A stretch of DNA of 64,000 bases from Clostridia bacterium. Its GTDB lineage: Bacteria > Bacillota > Clostridia > Oscillospirales > CAG-272. The notes beneath the pieces were generated by a model. It searched no databases. It was given only the letters and a program-made list of their open reading frames with translations, and was not told the origin of the DNA. Below, piece by piece: positions 9,619 to 17,219 of the stretch. The position numbers and the translations under genes are program-made. The first letter of the stretch is position 1, and each line of letters starts with the position of its first letter. The DNA lies in NCBI GenBank assembly GCA_017411805.1, contig JAFQPI010000055.1, positions 23,857-87,856 of the forward strand, written 5' to 3'.

Positions 9619-9643
9619 CAAAAGTACAAATTTGGTGTATAAT
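9615..9643 (+). promoter_or_regulatory. Consensus sigma-A promoter
   Basis: Perfect TTGACA (9615-9620), 17-bp spacer, perfect TATAAT (9638-9643). It drives the lipoprotein gene at 9693. The -35 box overlaps the stop codon of the binding-protein gene. Confidence 0.93.
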
Positions 9644-9692
9644 GATACCCGTAAAAACTTTATTAAAAATCTTTTATTAAAGGAGAACGAAA

Positions 9693-10388
9693 ATGAAAAA
9701 GTTTTTAGCAGTACTTATGATCCTTTGCATGGCAGTTTCGCTTTTCGCATGCGCTGAAAAGTTCGACCCCGCAAAGAAGTCAGAGGGCGTTATGTCCTAT
9801 GCAGATTACGATGCAGCAGCTATGGATGCTGAGGTCGTTATCGAAGCATACGTTCAGGCTACCCAGTCCTGGTGGGAAAACAAGATCACCGCTTACCTTC
9901 AGGATCCCGACGGTGCATATTTCTGCTATGAGATGGCATGCTCCGAGGAAGATGCAGCAAAGCTTACCAAGGGCGTAAAGATCAAGGTTACCGGCTACAA
10001 GGCTGAGTGGTCAGGCGAAGTTGAGATCGTTGACGCTAAGTTCGAGTTCGTTGAGAGCGAAAAGTGGGTTGCTGAGGCTACCGACGTTACCGCACTTCTC
10101 GGCAAGGATGAGCTCATCAAGCATCAGAACAAGTTCGTTACCTTCAAGGGTCTTACCGTTTCCAAGGTTGAGTATAAGAACGGCGAGCCCGGCGACGATA
10201 TCTACGTAACCGTTTCCAAGGACGGCGCTGAGTACAGCTTCTGCGTAGAGCGTTACCTCACCGATCCTGACACCGCGGTTTACAAGGCAGTCGGCGAGCT
10301 CAAGGAAGGCGACGTAGTTGATATCGACGGCTTCCTTTACTGGTACGAGGGCGTTAACACCCACATCACCAACGTAACAAAGAAGTAA
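9693..10388 (+). CDS. Lipoprotein with two OB-fold-like domains, unknown function
   Basis: A 231-residue protein with a short lipoprotein signal ending VSLFAC (Cys20). The mature part shows two similar beta-rich segments. One is at about residues 50-115 (VVIEAYVQ ... KIKVTGYKAEW), the other at about 135-228 (KFVTFKGLTV ... VVDIDGFLYWYEG). Both look like OB-folds, an inference from the strand pattern. It has its own consensus promoter and a terminator immediately after it, so it is a single-gene unit, probably well expressed. It sits between the sugar transporter and the matrix locus; nothing ties it firmly to either. Confidence 0.7.
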   Translation: MKKFLAVLMILCMAVSLFACAEKFDPAKKSEGVMSYADYDAAAMDAEVVIEAYVQATQSWWENKITAYLQDPDGAYFCYEMACSEEDAAKLTKGVKIKVTGYKAEWSGEVEIVDAKFEFVESEKWVAEATDVTALLGKDELIKHQNKFVTFKGLTVSKVEYKNGEPGDDIYVTVSKDGAEYSFCVERYLTDPDTAVYKAVGELKEGDVVDIDGFLYWYEGVNTHITNVTKK

Positions 10389-10400
10389 TCTTTCAATAAT

Positions 10401-10438
10401 AAAAAGGTTCAGGACGCAAGTGCTGAACCTTTTCTGTT
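10401..10438 (+). terminator. Intrinsic terminator after the OB-fold lipoprotein
   Basis: Stem AAAAAGGTTCAG (10401-10412) pairs with CTGAACCTTTT (10423-10433) around a 10-base loop, ending in a short T run. Confidence 0.88.
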
Positions 10439-10467
10439 ATATCGAATTTTATTACGTATCGCATTTT

Positions 10468-10486
10468 CGCAGAGTTCAACACTCTG
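10468..10486. promoter_or_regulatory. Upstream arm of long-range inverted repeat; candidate operator
   Basis: CGCAGAGTTCAACACTC (10468-10484) recurs in reverse complement at 10692-10708. This copy is also a perfect internal dyad, CAGAGT-tcaac-ACTCTG (10470-10486), the shape of a dimeric repressor site. It lies about 165 bp upstream of the -35 box. Confidence 0.55.
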
Positions 10487-10650
10487 TTAATAAATATAAA
10501 AGCCCCTTGAAACAAGAGGCTTTCAGTGTATGCTGACGATTTTTTTGACGGCGCATACAAATTTAATCTTTATATACTGCTCAAAGTCGAAAAAATATTT
10601 ATTAAAAAAGTAAACATTGTGTTAAAATTTCAAAAACGATAGAAAAACAC

Positions 10651-10679
10651 TTGAAAAAAATAGAAATTAGTGATATAAT
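10651..10679 (+). promoter_or_regulatory. Sigma-A promoter of the SipW/TasA-like matrix locus
   Basis: TTGAAA (10651-10656), 17-bp spacer, TATAAT (10674-10679). The start of transcription is expected near 10686, giving a leader of about 120 bases. It is the only strong promoter seen before the locus terminator at 29361. Confidence 0.85.
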
Positions 10680-10691
10680 AAAATACCCGAT

Positions 10692-10708
10692 GAGTGTTGA
10701 ACTCTGCG
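10692..10708. promoter_or_regulatory. Downstream arm of long-range inverted repeat; candidate operator at about +6
   Basis: GAGTGTTGAACTCTGCG is the exact reverse complement of 10468-10484, with an inner dyad GAGT-gttga-ACTC. Its position just after the predicted transcription start is that of a repressor site. With the upstream copy it could support DNA looping (inference). Confidence 0.55.
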
Positions 10709-10806
10709 ATATACAATATTTGGATTGAAAATCTGTTAAATCGTCGGCGAATTTATCAGATGCCTGCGATAAAAGCCATCTTTATGGAAGGATGTTTTAC
10801 TAAAAT

Positions 10807-11523
10807 ATGAAGAAAGTTCTAAATGTAATAAAGACGGTATTTGTCTGGCTGGTAGTTGCGCTGGCAGTATTTATGATGATCTTTACCGTCGTTTCTGTCA
10901 ACACCTTCAATCGCAATGACCGCGATCTGTTCGGTTATAAGGCGTACATAGTCAATTCGGACTCGATGGCAAAGACCGATTTCGACGCAGGAGATCTTAT
11001 ATTTATTAAGGAAGTCGATCCTTCCACCCTGAAAGAGGGAGATATCATTACCTATCTCTCGCAGAACAGCGAAAGCTTCGGCGAGACCATCACCCATAAG
11101 ATCAGAAGACTGACTCGTGACGCTGAGGGAAATCCCGGATTTATCACATACGGTACCACGACCGATATCGACGACGATACGATCGTAACCTTCCCTTATA
11201 TATTGGGTAAGTACGAGACTCATATCCCGAAGCTCGGTACGTTCTTCAATTTCCTTAAAACCACGCAGGGTTACTTTATCTGCATTTTCGTTCCCTTTAT
11301 GTTGCTTATCATCTATCAGGGAATCAACTTCTTCCGCCTGTTCCGCCGCTACAGAAAGGAACAGATGGACGAGATGAACGCGGAGAAGGCTAAGATCGAG
11401 GAAGAGCGCGCAGAAAACGCAAAGATGCTCGCGGAGCTCCAGGCACTCAAGGCACAGCTTGAATCAAAGACGGAAGCCCCGGCGCCGTCGGAAGAACCGC
11501 AGAAAGAAGATACCGAGGAGTAA
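10807..11523 (+). CDS. SipW-type signal peptidase I, first of two
   Basis: Membrane serine peptidase of the S26B (ER/SipW) type, 238 residues. It has an N-terminal span (about 12-33), Ser53 in the motif SDSMAKT, and His97 in ITHKI in place of the Lys used by ordinary bacterial LepB. A second span is near residues 158-177. A long acidic coiled-coil cytoplasmic tail follows, ending SEEPQKEDTEE. It should cleave the AWF/AYF-type signals of the proteins encoded downstream. The second peptidase gene begins 12 bp later and has a similar tail end (EEPQKED), suggesting duplication. Which substrates each handles is not visible. Confidence 0.88.
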   Translation: MKKVLNVIKTVFVWLVVALAVFMMIFTVVSVNTFNRNDRDLFGYKAYIVNSDSMAKTDFDAGDLIFIKEVDPSTLKEGDIITYLSQNSESFGETITHKIRRLTRDAEGNPGFITYGTTTDIDDDTIVTFPYILGKYETHIPKLGTFFNFLKTTQGYFICIFVPFMLLIIYQGINFFRLFRRYRKEQMDEMNAEKAKIEEERAENAKMLAELQALKAQLESKTEAPAPSEEPQKEDTEE

Positions 11524-11534
11524 GGTAACTATAA

Positions 11535-12107
11535 ATGAATCAGACTTGGAAAAAAATATGGAACGTAGTCTCAACCGTTTTGGTTGTGCTTGTAGTACTT
11601 TGCGCAGTATTTCTTATGGGTTCAAGATTGCTCGGATACCGCGTATTCAACGTAATTTCGGGCAGTATGGAGCCCGAGTATAGCGTAGGCGATCTTATCT
11701 ACGTCAAGCCCGTCGATCCCGCCACCATAGAAGTCGGCGATGATATAACCTTTATTCTGAATGAAGATCTCGTGGTTGCGACCCACCGTGTCGTCCGTAT
11801 CGACGCGGAAAAGAAGCATTTCTATACAAAGGGTCTGGCAAATGAGATCGAGGATAACGATCCCGTTCATTTCAATAACGTGATCGGCGTTCCGCAGTTT
11901 AAGCTTCCGCTTCTCGGATACATTTCGGATTTTGTCCAGAATCCTCCCGGCATGTACATAACCATCGCGGGCGGCATTCTGCTGATAATCTTCGTCTTCC
12001 TTCCCGATATGATCGCGGGCAAGAAGAAAGAGTTAGAGAAGAGCGAAGAGAAGAGCGAAGAAAATAAGGAAGAAGCGGGCGAAGAACCGCAGAAGGAAGA
12101 CAAATAA
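11535..12107 (+). CDS. sipW: SipW-type signal peptidase I, second of two
   Basis: S26B-type signal peptidase, 190 residues, closer to classical SipW than its neighbour. Ser44 lies in ISGSMEPEYSVGDL and the His base in ATHRVV (His84). There are two membrane spans, one N-terminal and one at about residues 137-156. A charged tail rich in KSEEKSEEN ends EEPQKEDK. SipW enzymes release TasA/camelysin-like subunits whose signal ends near A-W/Y-F. Having two in tandem is unusual and fits the large number of substrates that follow. Confidence 0.9.
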   Translation: MNQTWKKIWNVVSTVLVVLVVLCAVFLMGSRLLGYRVFNVISGSMEPEYSVGDLIYVKPVDPATIEVGDDITFILNEDLVVATHRVVRIDAEKKHFYTKGLANEIEDNDPVHFNNVIGVPQFKLPLLGYISDFVQNPPGMYITIAGGILLIIFVFLPDMIAGKKKELEKSEEKSEENKEEAGEEPQKEDK

Positions 12108-12187
12108 GATTTTAGATTCGTGTTTGTTAAAGGAATTCCGACAAGCATGAGTTTGAAATATAATTTTTCGGAAAGGAGGAAAACAAA

Positions 12188-12853
12188 ATGAAATTGACAA
12201 AAAAGAAAGTGTTTGTAACAGCTTTGGCAGTATCTCTGGCAGCTATTATCTCTATGGGTACCCTTGCATGGTTCAGTGCTTCCGATGATGTAACCAACAA
12301 GTTCATGATCGCTGATTCCGCAGATACTCCTGACGAGATCTTCTCGGTAGACGTATGGGAGTACGTAGATGGTGATACCACTACAAAGGAACAGGACGGT
12401 GCAGAATACAAGGACATCCTCCCCGGTGGTCGTTACCACAAGGAGCCTTACGTTGAGAACACCGGCGCATACGACCAGTACATTCGTGTAAAGGTAACCG
12501 TAAACAACGCTGATGCTTGGATCGCGGCTCTCGGAAACGGATACGATCTCGGCACCATGTTCGAAGGTCACGACGAGTCCCTCTGGACACGTTATGAAGT
12601 TGGTCAGTACTCAAATGATGCTAACGGATCTTATTACACAATGGTATTCTACCTCAACAAGATCCTTAAGCCCGATGAAACTGCTTGCCTGTTCAACACA
12701 GTAGTAATCCCCACTCAGCTTACTCAGGCTGACATGGTATTCGTAGGCGGCGAATTCGATCTTACCATTCTCGCTGAAGCAGTTCAGACAGAGAACCTCG
12801 GCGACGGCGTAGATACTGCATACGAGGCATTCCAGGCAGTTGGCATGAACTAA
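12188..12853 (+). CDS. SipW-dependent TasA/camelysin-like surface protein
   Basis: Small exported protein of 221 residues with a SipW-type signal (charged KLTKKK, hydrophobic core, then GTLAWFSA, residues 24-31). The mature part is an all-beta domain of TasA/CalY type, with an LPGGRYHKEPYVENTGAYDQYIRVKV segment split here as LPGGRYHKEP and NTGAYDQYIRVKV. It ends LAEAVQTENL, like other camelysin relatives. It is the first structural gene after the peptidases. A strong GGAAAGGAGG site precedes it, and a possible weak internal -10 (TATAAT, 12159-12164) lies just upstream. I infer it is the main fibre subunit. Confidence 0.85.
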   Translation: MKLTKKKVFVTALAVSLAAIISMGTLAWFSASDDVTNKFMIADSADTPDEIFSVDVWEYVDGDTTTKEQDGAEYKDILPGGRYHKEPYVENTGAYDQYIRVKVTVNNADAWIAALGNGYDLGTMFEGHDESLWTRYEVGQYSNDANGSYYTMVFYLNKILKPDETACLFNTVVIPTQLTQADMVFVGGEFDLTILAEAVQTENLGDGVDTAYEAFQAVGMN

Positions 12854-12915
12854 TTGTCAACTGAACCGCACACAGGCGCAAATAAACGCGCCGAAATTCA
12901 AAAGGAGGTCATAAA

Positions 12916-14835
12916 ATGACTAAAATCAAAAGCACCAAGCGTGCTCTCCTTCTGAGCGGAATGGCACTTCTCGTGTGCTTCTCCATGCTCGTAGGCAGCA
13001 CATTCGCTTGGTTCACCGACTCCGTCGCAACCGTCAACAACAAGATCGTTGCCGGTAACCTCGACGTAGAGTTGGAATACTACGACGGCGACAGCTGGGA
13101 AGCTGTTGACAAAGACACTAACGTGTTCGAAGAGGACACCCTTTGGGAGCCCGGTCACACCGAAGTTGTTTACCTCAAGGTCTCCAACCTCGGCACACTT
13201 GCTCTCAAGTATCAGCTCAACGTTAACATTGCTGAGGAAATTGAATCCATCAATGTTGAAGGCGAGCCCCTCAGACTCTCTGATTATATCTATTGCGATG
13301 TAATCGAGGACGTTGATACACCTTTCGCATCTCGTGAAGCAGCTCTTGATGCAGCACAGAACGCAGCTCCTATGGCTACTCGTCTTAAGGATGTTGCAAA
13401 TAGCTCTCACAGAAGCGGTAGCCTTTATCCTGTAGGTGATACAGGCGCTTCCGAAAAGTACGTAGCTCTCGTTGTTTACATGCCTTACACAATTGGTAAC
13501 GAGGCAAACTATCGTACCGGTGAAGTTGTTCCCGAGATCACTCTCGGTATCAACCTCTACGCTACTCAGCTTACTTACGAGGGTGATAGCTTTGGACCTG
13601 AATACGATGAAAATGCAAAGTTTGATGGCAATCCTCCCTTTGCACATGTAACCGTATTGTCCGAAATGCCCACAGTTACCACCATCAACAATAACACCTA
13701 CACGCTCAACACAGCATATGTATTTGAAACCACAGATACTTACGATGAGGCACAGCTTAACGCTTACCGTTACTGGCATGCTGACTTCGTTGCTTCCTTT
13801 GATAAGGACGTAGATGATGCTGCAATCGGTCTTGCGGGTCAGTATGATTTCTATAGCCCTGATTGGCTTGCATTCGAGCTTGACGGATTTGGCGACATTG
13901 CCGCTAATACTTCCGTTCGTATGCTTGAATACGCAGGTATCTCTATGAACTACGAGGAGCTCTGCAACTTCGTTGAGAAGTTCAACTGCGGCGCATTCGC
14001 AGTTGATCCTGCAGCTATGGCCGGCGTTACTATGACTGTTGAACTCCGTCTCTATGAAACTACCATTGACCCCAATGCTAATTCTGGTTCTGCTAATGTA
14101 GAAACCGGCGAGTACATCACAATCGGTACTTACTCTTATACCTTCGATTCTATCAAGGTAACAAATGATGTAGAACTTGCGGCTGCTATCAATAACGGCG
14201 CTACTGCTATCCAGCTCGCAGATGGTACATACCATATGCCTGCAGCAGCAAAGGGAAAGACTCTCACCATCAGTGGCTCTCACAAGGCAATTATTGAAGT
14301 TGTTCCCGCAGGTCAGGGTGAAGCAAACGGTCAGCTTGATTACAACCTTGACGGCTCAACCGTTACCTTCAACGGTGTAACCATCAAGACCAATAGCCAG
14401 TTGTACGCCGGATTTGCTCGCCTGAGTGCTGTTTACAATAATTGCGTTATTCAGAACACCTACAATTTGGGCGTTGGCACCAGCGAGTTCAATAACTGTA
14501 CCTTCAACATCACCAACGAGTATCTCCGCGTTGGCGGTGCTACCAAGGCAGTATTTAACGGCTGTACCTTCAACACCGATGGCCGCGCCATTCTGGTATA
14601 CCAGGACGGTACCAATGTTGCTCAGACCGTTACTGTAAAGGATTGTACCTTTAACGCTACCGCTGCTGCCAATACCTGGAACGGCATCCATGTTGCTGCT
14701 GTTTCCTATGATGGTTCCCAGGGCGGTACTTACACTGTCAACTTCGAAGGCAACAACGTCGTTGATAGCGACTTCAACGGCCTGTGGCAGATTAAGAACG
14801 GTGAAGCAAACGTCACCGTTAATGGCCTGAACTAA
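12916..14835 (+). CDS. SipW-dependent surface protein: TasA-like module plus beta-helix
   Basis: A 639-residue exported protein. It has a SipW-type signal (RALLLSGMALLVC ... GSTFAWFTDSV). Next is the shared module (about 35-230) with WEPGHTEVVYLKVSNLGT, a VYMPYTIGNEANY stretch and LGINLYATQ. A beta-rich spacer covers 235-415, and a right-handed parallel beta-helix covers about 419-639, with the repeated pattern FNNCTFN, FNGCTFN, VKDCTFN. Beta-helices of this kind occur in adhesins and polysaccharide-binding proteins. AGGAGG precedes the ATG. The four related genes downstream share the module at 50-80 percent by eye, with different C-termini. Confidence 0.82.
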   Translation: MTKIKSTKRALLLSGMALLVCFSMLVGSTFAWFTDSVATVNNKIVAGNLDVELEYYDGDSWEAVDKDTNVFEEDTLWEPGHTEVVYLKVSNLGTLALKYQLNVNIAEEIESINVEGEPLRLSDYIYCDVIEDVDTPFASREAALDAAQNAAPMATRLKDVANSSHRSGSLYPVGDTGASEKYVALVVYMPYTIGNEANYRTGEVVPEITLGINLYATQLTYEGDSFGPEYDENAKFDGNPPFAHVTVLSEMPTVTTINNNTYTLNTAYVFETTDTYDEAQLNAYRYWHADFVASFDKDVDDAAIGLAGQYDFYSPDWLAFELDGFGDIAANTSVRMLEYAGISMNYEELCNFVEKFNCGAFAVDPAAMAGVTMTVELRLYETTIDPNANSGSANVETGEYITIGTYSYTFDSIKVTNDVELAAAINNGATAIQLADGTYHMPAAAKGKTLTISGSHKAIIEVVPAGQGEANGQLDYNLDGSTVTFNGVTIKTNSQLYAGFARLSAVYNNCVIQNTYNLGVGTSEFNNCTFNITNEYLRVGGATKAVFNGCTFNTDGRAILVYQDGTNVAQTVTVKDCTFNATAAANTWNGIHVAAVSYDGSQGGTYTVNFEGNNVVDSDFNGLWQIKNGEANVTVNGLN

Positions 14836-14848
14836 TTTATCCCAGCTT

Positions 14849-14915
14849 CCCAACCCACCTCGGTGGGTTGGGCGGCAATCAAAGGATATAAGTCTCTTGT
14901 ATCTTTTGATTGCTG
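14849..14915 (+). promoter_or_regulatory. Tandem double hairpin element, copy 1
   Basis: Hairpin A is CCCAACCCACC/GGTGGGTTGGG (14849-14872). It abuts hairpin B, CGGCAATCAAAGGATA (14873-14888) pairing with TATCTTTTGATTGCTG (14900-14915) around an 11-base loop. No T run follows, so it is not a simple terminator. It lies between the stop of one matrix gene and the ribosome site of the next. Confidence 0.85.
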
Positions 14916-14949
14916 AATAAAGCAAATAACATTTAAGGAGGTCTTTACA

Positions 14950-17079
14950 ATGAAAAAGACAAGAAGCACAAAGCGTGCGCTCCTGATGAGCGGAATTGCA
15001 CTTCTCGTATGCTTCTCCATGCTCGTAGGCAGCACGTACGCGTGGTTTACGGATTCCGTTGCAACTGTCAATAATAAGATCGTTGCCGGTAATCTCGATG
15101 TCGAACTCTACTGGAGCACCGATGCTCAGAATTGGAATCCTGTAGATGCAAACACCAACATCTTCTCCGATAGCCTTTGGGAACCCGGTTATACCGAAGT
15201 AGTTTACCTTAAGGTTGTTAACGAGGGAACGCTCGCGCTTAAGTACATCTTGAATGTTGCTGTAGCTTCCGAGACCGGCTCCGTAAATGTAAACGGCGGT
15301 AATTTCAAGCTCTCCGATTACATTGAATACGGTGTTACTCCCGTTACCGGCGCATACGCAACTCGTGCTGCGGCTGTTGCAGCTGTAAGCGGAAATCCCA
15401 TGAAGCTGAATAAGGCATATTCTTCCCCCGAAAACCAGACACTTCTTCCCGCGCAGGAAGCAGTTGTTGCGATGGTTGTTTATATGCCCGCTTCCGTTGG
15501 AAATGATGCAAACTATGCAAAGCTTCAGGCTATTCCCACTATCAATCTTGGTATCAATCTCCTTGCTACTCAGCTTGAGTATGAAAACGACAGCTTTGAT
15601 AACAAGTATGATGAAAATGCGGATTACGTAGTAAACGTAGGCGAGACCAAGACTTTCACCTCTCCCATTGTTAAAGAAACGCTGACCAACCACGGTACCG
15701 TAACCGTAAACGGCGGTGTAATCATTGCCCCCGACAGAGGCTTTGAAAACCACGGCAATGCTACTCTCAAAGACGTTGATATCAATGCCGGCAGCGCGGC
15801 TGAGTATTCTAACGTTACAAGCGGTACAGGTGCTAAGACAGAATATAACGACGTAGACATCATGTCCGGCGGCGGTGGAGTTGGCGCTGTTGACGGCGGT
15901 GAGGTCGTATTCAACAGCGGTAGCGTTGAGGTTAATTCCACAAGCACTTCGGGTCGTTATCTCTTCTACGCAGAGGGTGCAGGCACTGTAATCACCATCA
16001 ACGGTGGCGATTTTGCTGATTTCACTAAGACTACTCAGAATCAGAAGCGTGCATACATCTATGCAGGCACAGGAACAACCGTTTACGTAAACGGCGGTAC
16101 TTTCGGCAAGGCTTCCACACGTTCCGGTTATACCGCAGGTATCCTTGGTGACGGCGAAGTTATCATTACCGGCGGTACGTTCGGATTCGATCCCTCCGCT
16201 TGGGTAAAGACAGGCTACCAGGCTGTTAAGAAGGGCGAGAACTGGGTTGTTCTTCCTGAAGGCGGCGTAGCAAATGATCTTGATGACATTAAGGAAGTAT
16301 TTGCTAACGGCGGTACGGTTGTACTCGCAAACGACGTAGAGTTTGATAAGATCACATCTATCGCTCCCGGCAAAGAAGTTTGCCTTGATCTGAACGGCAA
16401 GACGATCACCGTTGACCAGAACACCACGTCCAACACTTTGATTTGGGTACAGGATGGCGCAAAGCTTACAGTTACCGGTAACGGTACTATCAATTTGAAG
16501 GGCGTTTCCACAATGGCTATCTTCTGCCCCTACGGTGAACTTGTAATCGAAAACGGTACTTTCATCAGAGATAAAATTGCTCCTGAAGACGTTACAAATG
16601 CTACAACAGGCCTCTTTATGGGTGCTAAGAACAGCGGTTGCAACGTAACTATCAACGGCGGTTACTTTGATCCCGGATACTATGACACTAATGCTGATGG
16701 TATCGAAGAAATTCTTGCAGGCACCGCTACATTCACCGAAACAGCCGATGATATCGCAAAGCGCGGCCAGTACAATGACGCTAACCCTGTAAGAGTTGCT
16801 CTCAAGGATAACGTTTCCGTTCTTCTCAACCACTCCGGTTACGGTTCCTTCAAGGTATACGGCGGTACGTTTGTAGGCGCTAACCCCGCATGGGGCGATG
16901 AAGGCTGCATGCTTCCCACCACTCCCAACTACCTCCGTCCTTGGTCCTACTATCAGGGCGCACTCCTTGCAGGTCAGACCTTTAACGAGAACGGTCTTGT
17001 AATTCCCGATGGCTACACCATCACACGCGACGTAAATGCAGACGGAGTTCCCGTTTACACTGTAGAATATTCAAAGTAA
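14950..17079 (+). CDS. SipW-dependent surface protein: TasA-like module plus long beta-helix
   Basis: A 709-residue exported protein. It has a SipW-type signal (GSTYAWFTDSV), then the shared TasA-like module to about residue 220 (WEPGYTEVVYLKVVNEGT; LGINLLATQ). Two beta-helical stretches follow: about 225-430, with runs of VNGG, INGGDF and ITGGTF turns, and about 440-709, with LDLNGKTITV and TVTGNGTINL. The helix pattern repeats about every 20-25 residues. Its N-terminus is the closest relative of the preceding gene, so tandem duplication followed by C-terminal replacement is likely. It is probably a matrix or adhesin subunit; ligand unknown. Confidence 0.82.
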   Translation: MKKTRSTKRALLMSGIALLVCFSMLVGSTYAWFTDSVATVNNKIVAGNLDVELYWSTDAQNWNPVDANTNIFSDSLWEPGYTEVVYLKVVNEGTLALKYILNVAVASETGSVNVNGGNFKLSDYIEYGVTPVTGAYATRAAAVAAVSGNPMKLNKAYSSPENQTLLPAQEAVVAMVVYMPASVGNDANYAKLQAIPTINLGINLLATQLEYENDSFDNKYDENADYVVNVGETKTFTSPIVKETLTNHGTVTVNGGVIIAPDRGFENHGNATLKDVDINAGSAAEYSNVTSGTGAKTEYNDVDIMSGGGGVGAVDGGEVVFNSGSVEVNSTSTSGRYLFYAEGAGTVITINGGDFADFTKTTQNQKRAYIYAGTGTTVYVNGGTFGKASTRSGYTAGILGDGEVIITGGTFGFDPSAWVKTGYQAVKKGENWVVLPEGGVANDLDDIKEVFANGGTVVLANDVEFDKITSIAPGKEVCLDLNGKTITVDQNTTSNTLIWVQDGAKLTVTGNGTINLKGVSTMAIFCPYGELVIENGTFIRDKIAPEDVTNATTGLFMGAKNSGCNVTINGGYFDPGYYDTNADGIEEILAGTATFTETADDIAKRGQYNDANPVRVALKDNVSVLLNHSGYGSFKVYGGTFVGANPAWGDEGCMLPTTPNYLRPWSYYQGALLAGQTFNENGLVIPDGYTITRDVNADGVPVYTVEYSK

Positions 17080-17119
17080 AAAGTATTCACTGTCTCTGCG
17101 TGAGACAAATCATCAAGCC

Positions 17120-17187
17120 CCCAACCCACCCAGGGTGGGTTGGGCGGCAATCAAAGGATATAAGTCTCTTGTATCTTTTGATTGCTG
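17120..17187 (+). promoter_or_regulatory. Tandem double hairpin element, copy 2
   Basis: Hairpin A is CCCAACCCACC/GGTGGGTTGGG with loop CAG (17120-17144). Hairpin B is CGGCAATCAAAGGATA/TATCTTTTGATTGCTG (17145-17187). It is nearly identical to copy 1 over about 65 bases, including the 11-base loop, and is placed the same way before the next gene. Confidence 0.85.
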
Positions 17188-17219
17188 AATATAGAAAAAC
17201 CATTTAAGGAGGTCATAAA

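Larger units (their letters stand above)
10389..10806. other. 418-bp regulatory intergenic region before the matrix locus
   Basis: This gap holds no gene. It contains the terminator above, a perfect dyad at 10470-10486, a hairpin AAAGCCCCTTG-aaa-CAAGAGGCTTT (about 10498-10523, one mismatch), a TGTATGC/GCATACA inverted pair (10527-10533 and 10553-10559), the promoter at 10651-10679 and the second arm of a long-range inverted repeat at 10692-10708. The untranslated leader of about 120 bases up to 10807 shows no riboswitch that I recognise. Confidence 0.7.

Noticed and set aside
10686-10806. c-di-GMP or other riboswitch in the matrix leader
   Set aside because: I looked for the conserved GEMM-type core and other common aptamer cores; none is visible in this 120-base leader.
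12159-12164. Strong internal promoter before the first TasA-like gene
   Set aside because: A TATAAT is present, but no convincing -35 box lies 16-18 bp upstream, so I do not list it as a promoter.
14356-16833. 825-residue minus-strand open frame in the matrix locus
   Set aside because: It mirrors the beta-helix genes on the plus strand, crosses a gene boundary and a double hairpin, and has no ribosome site; a codon-bias shadow.
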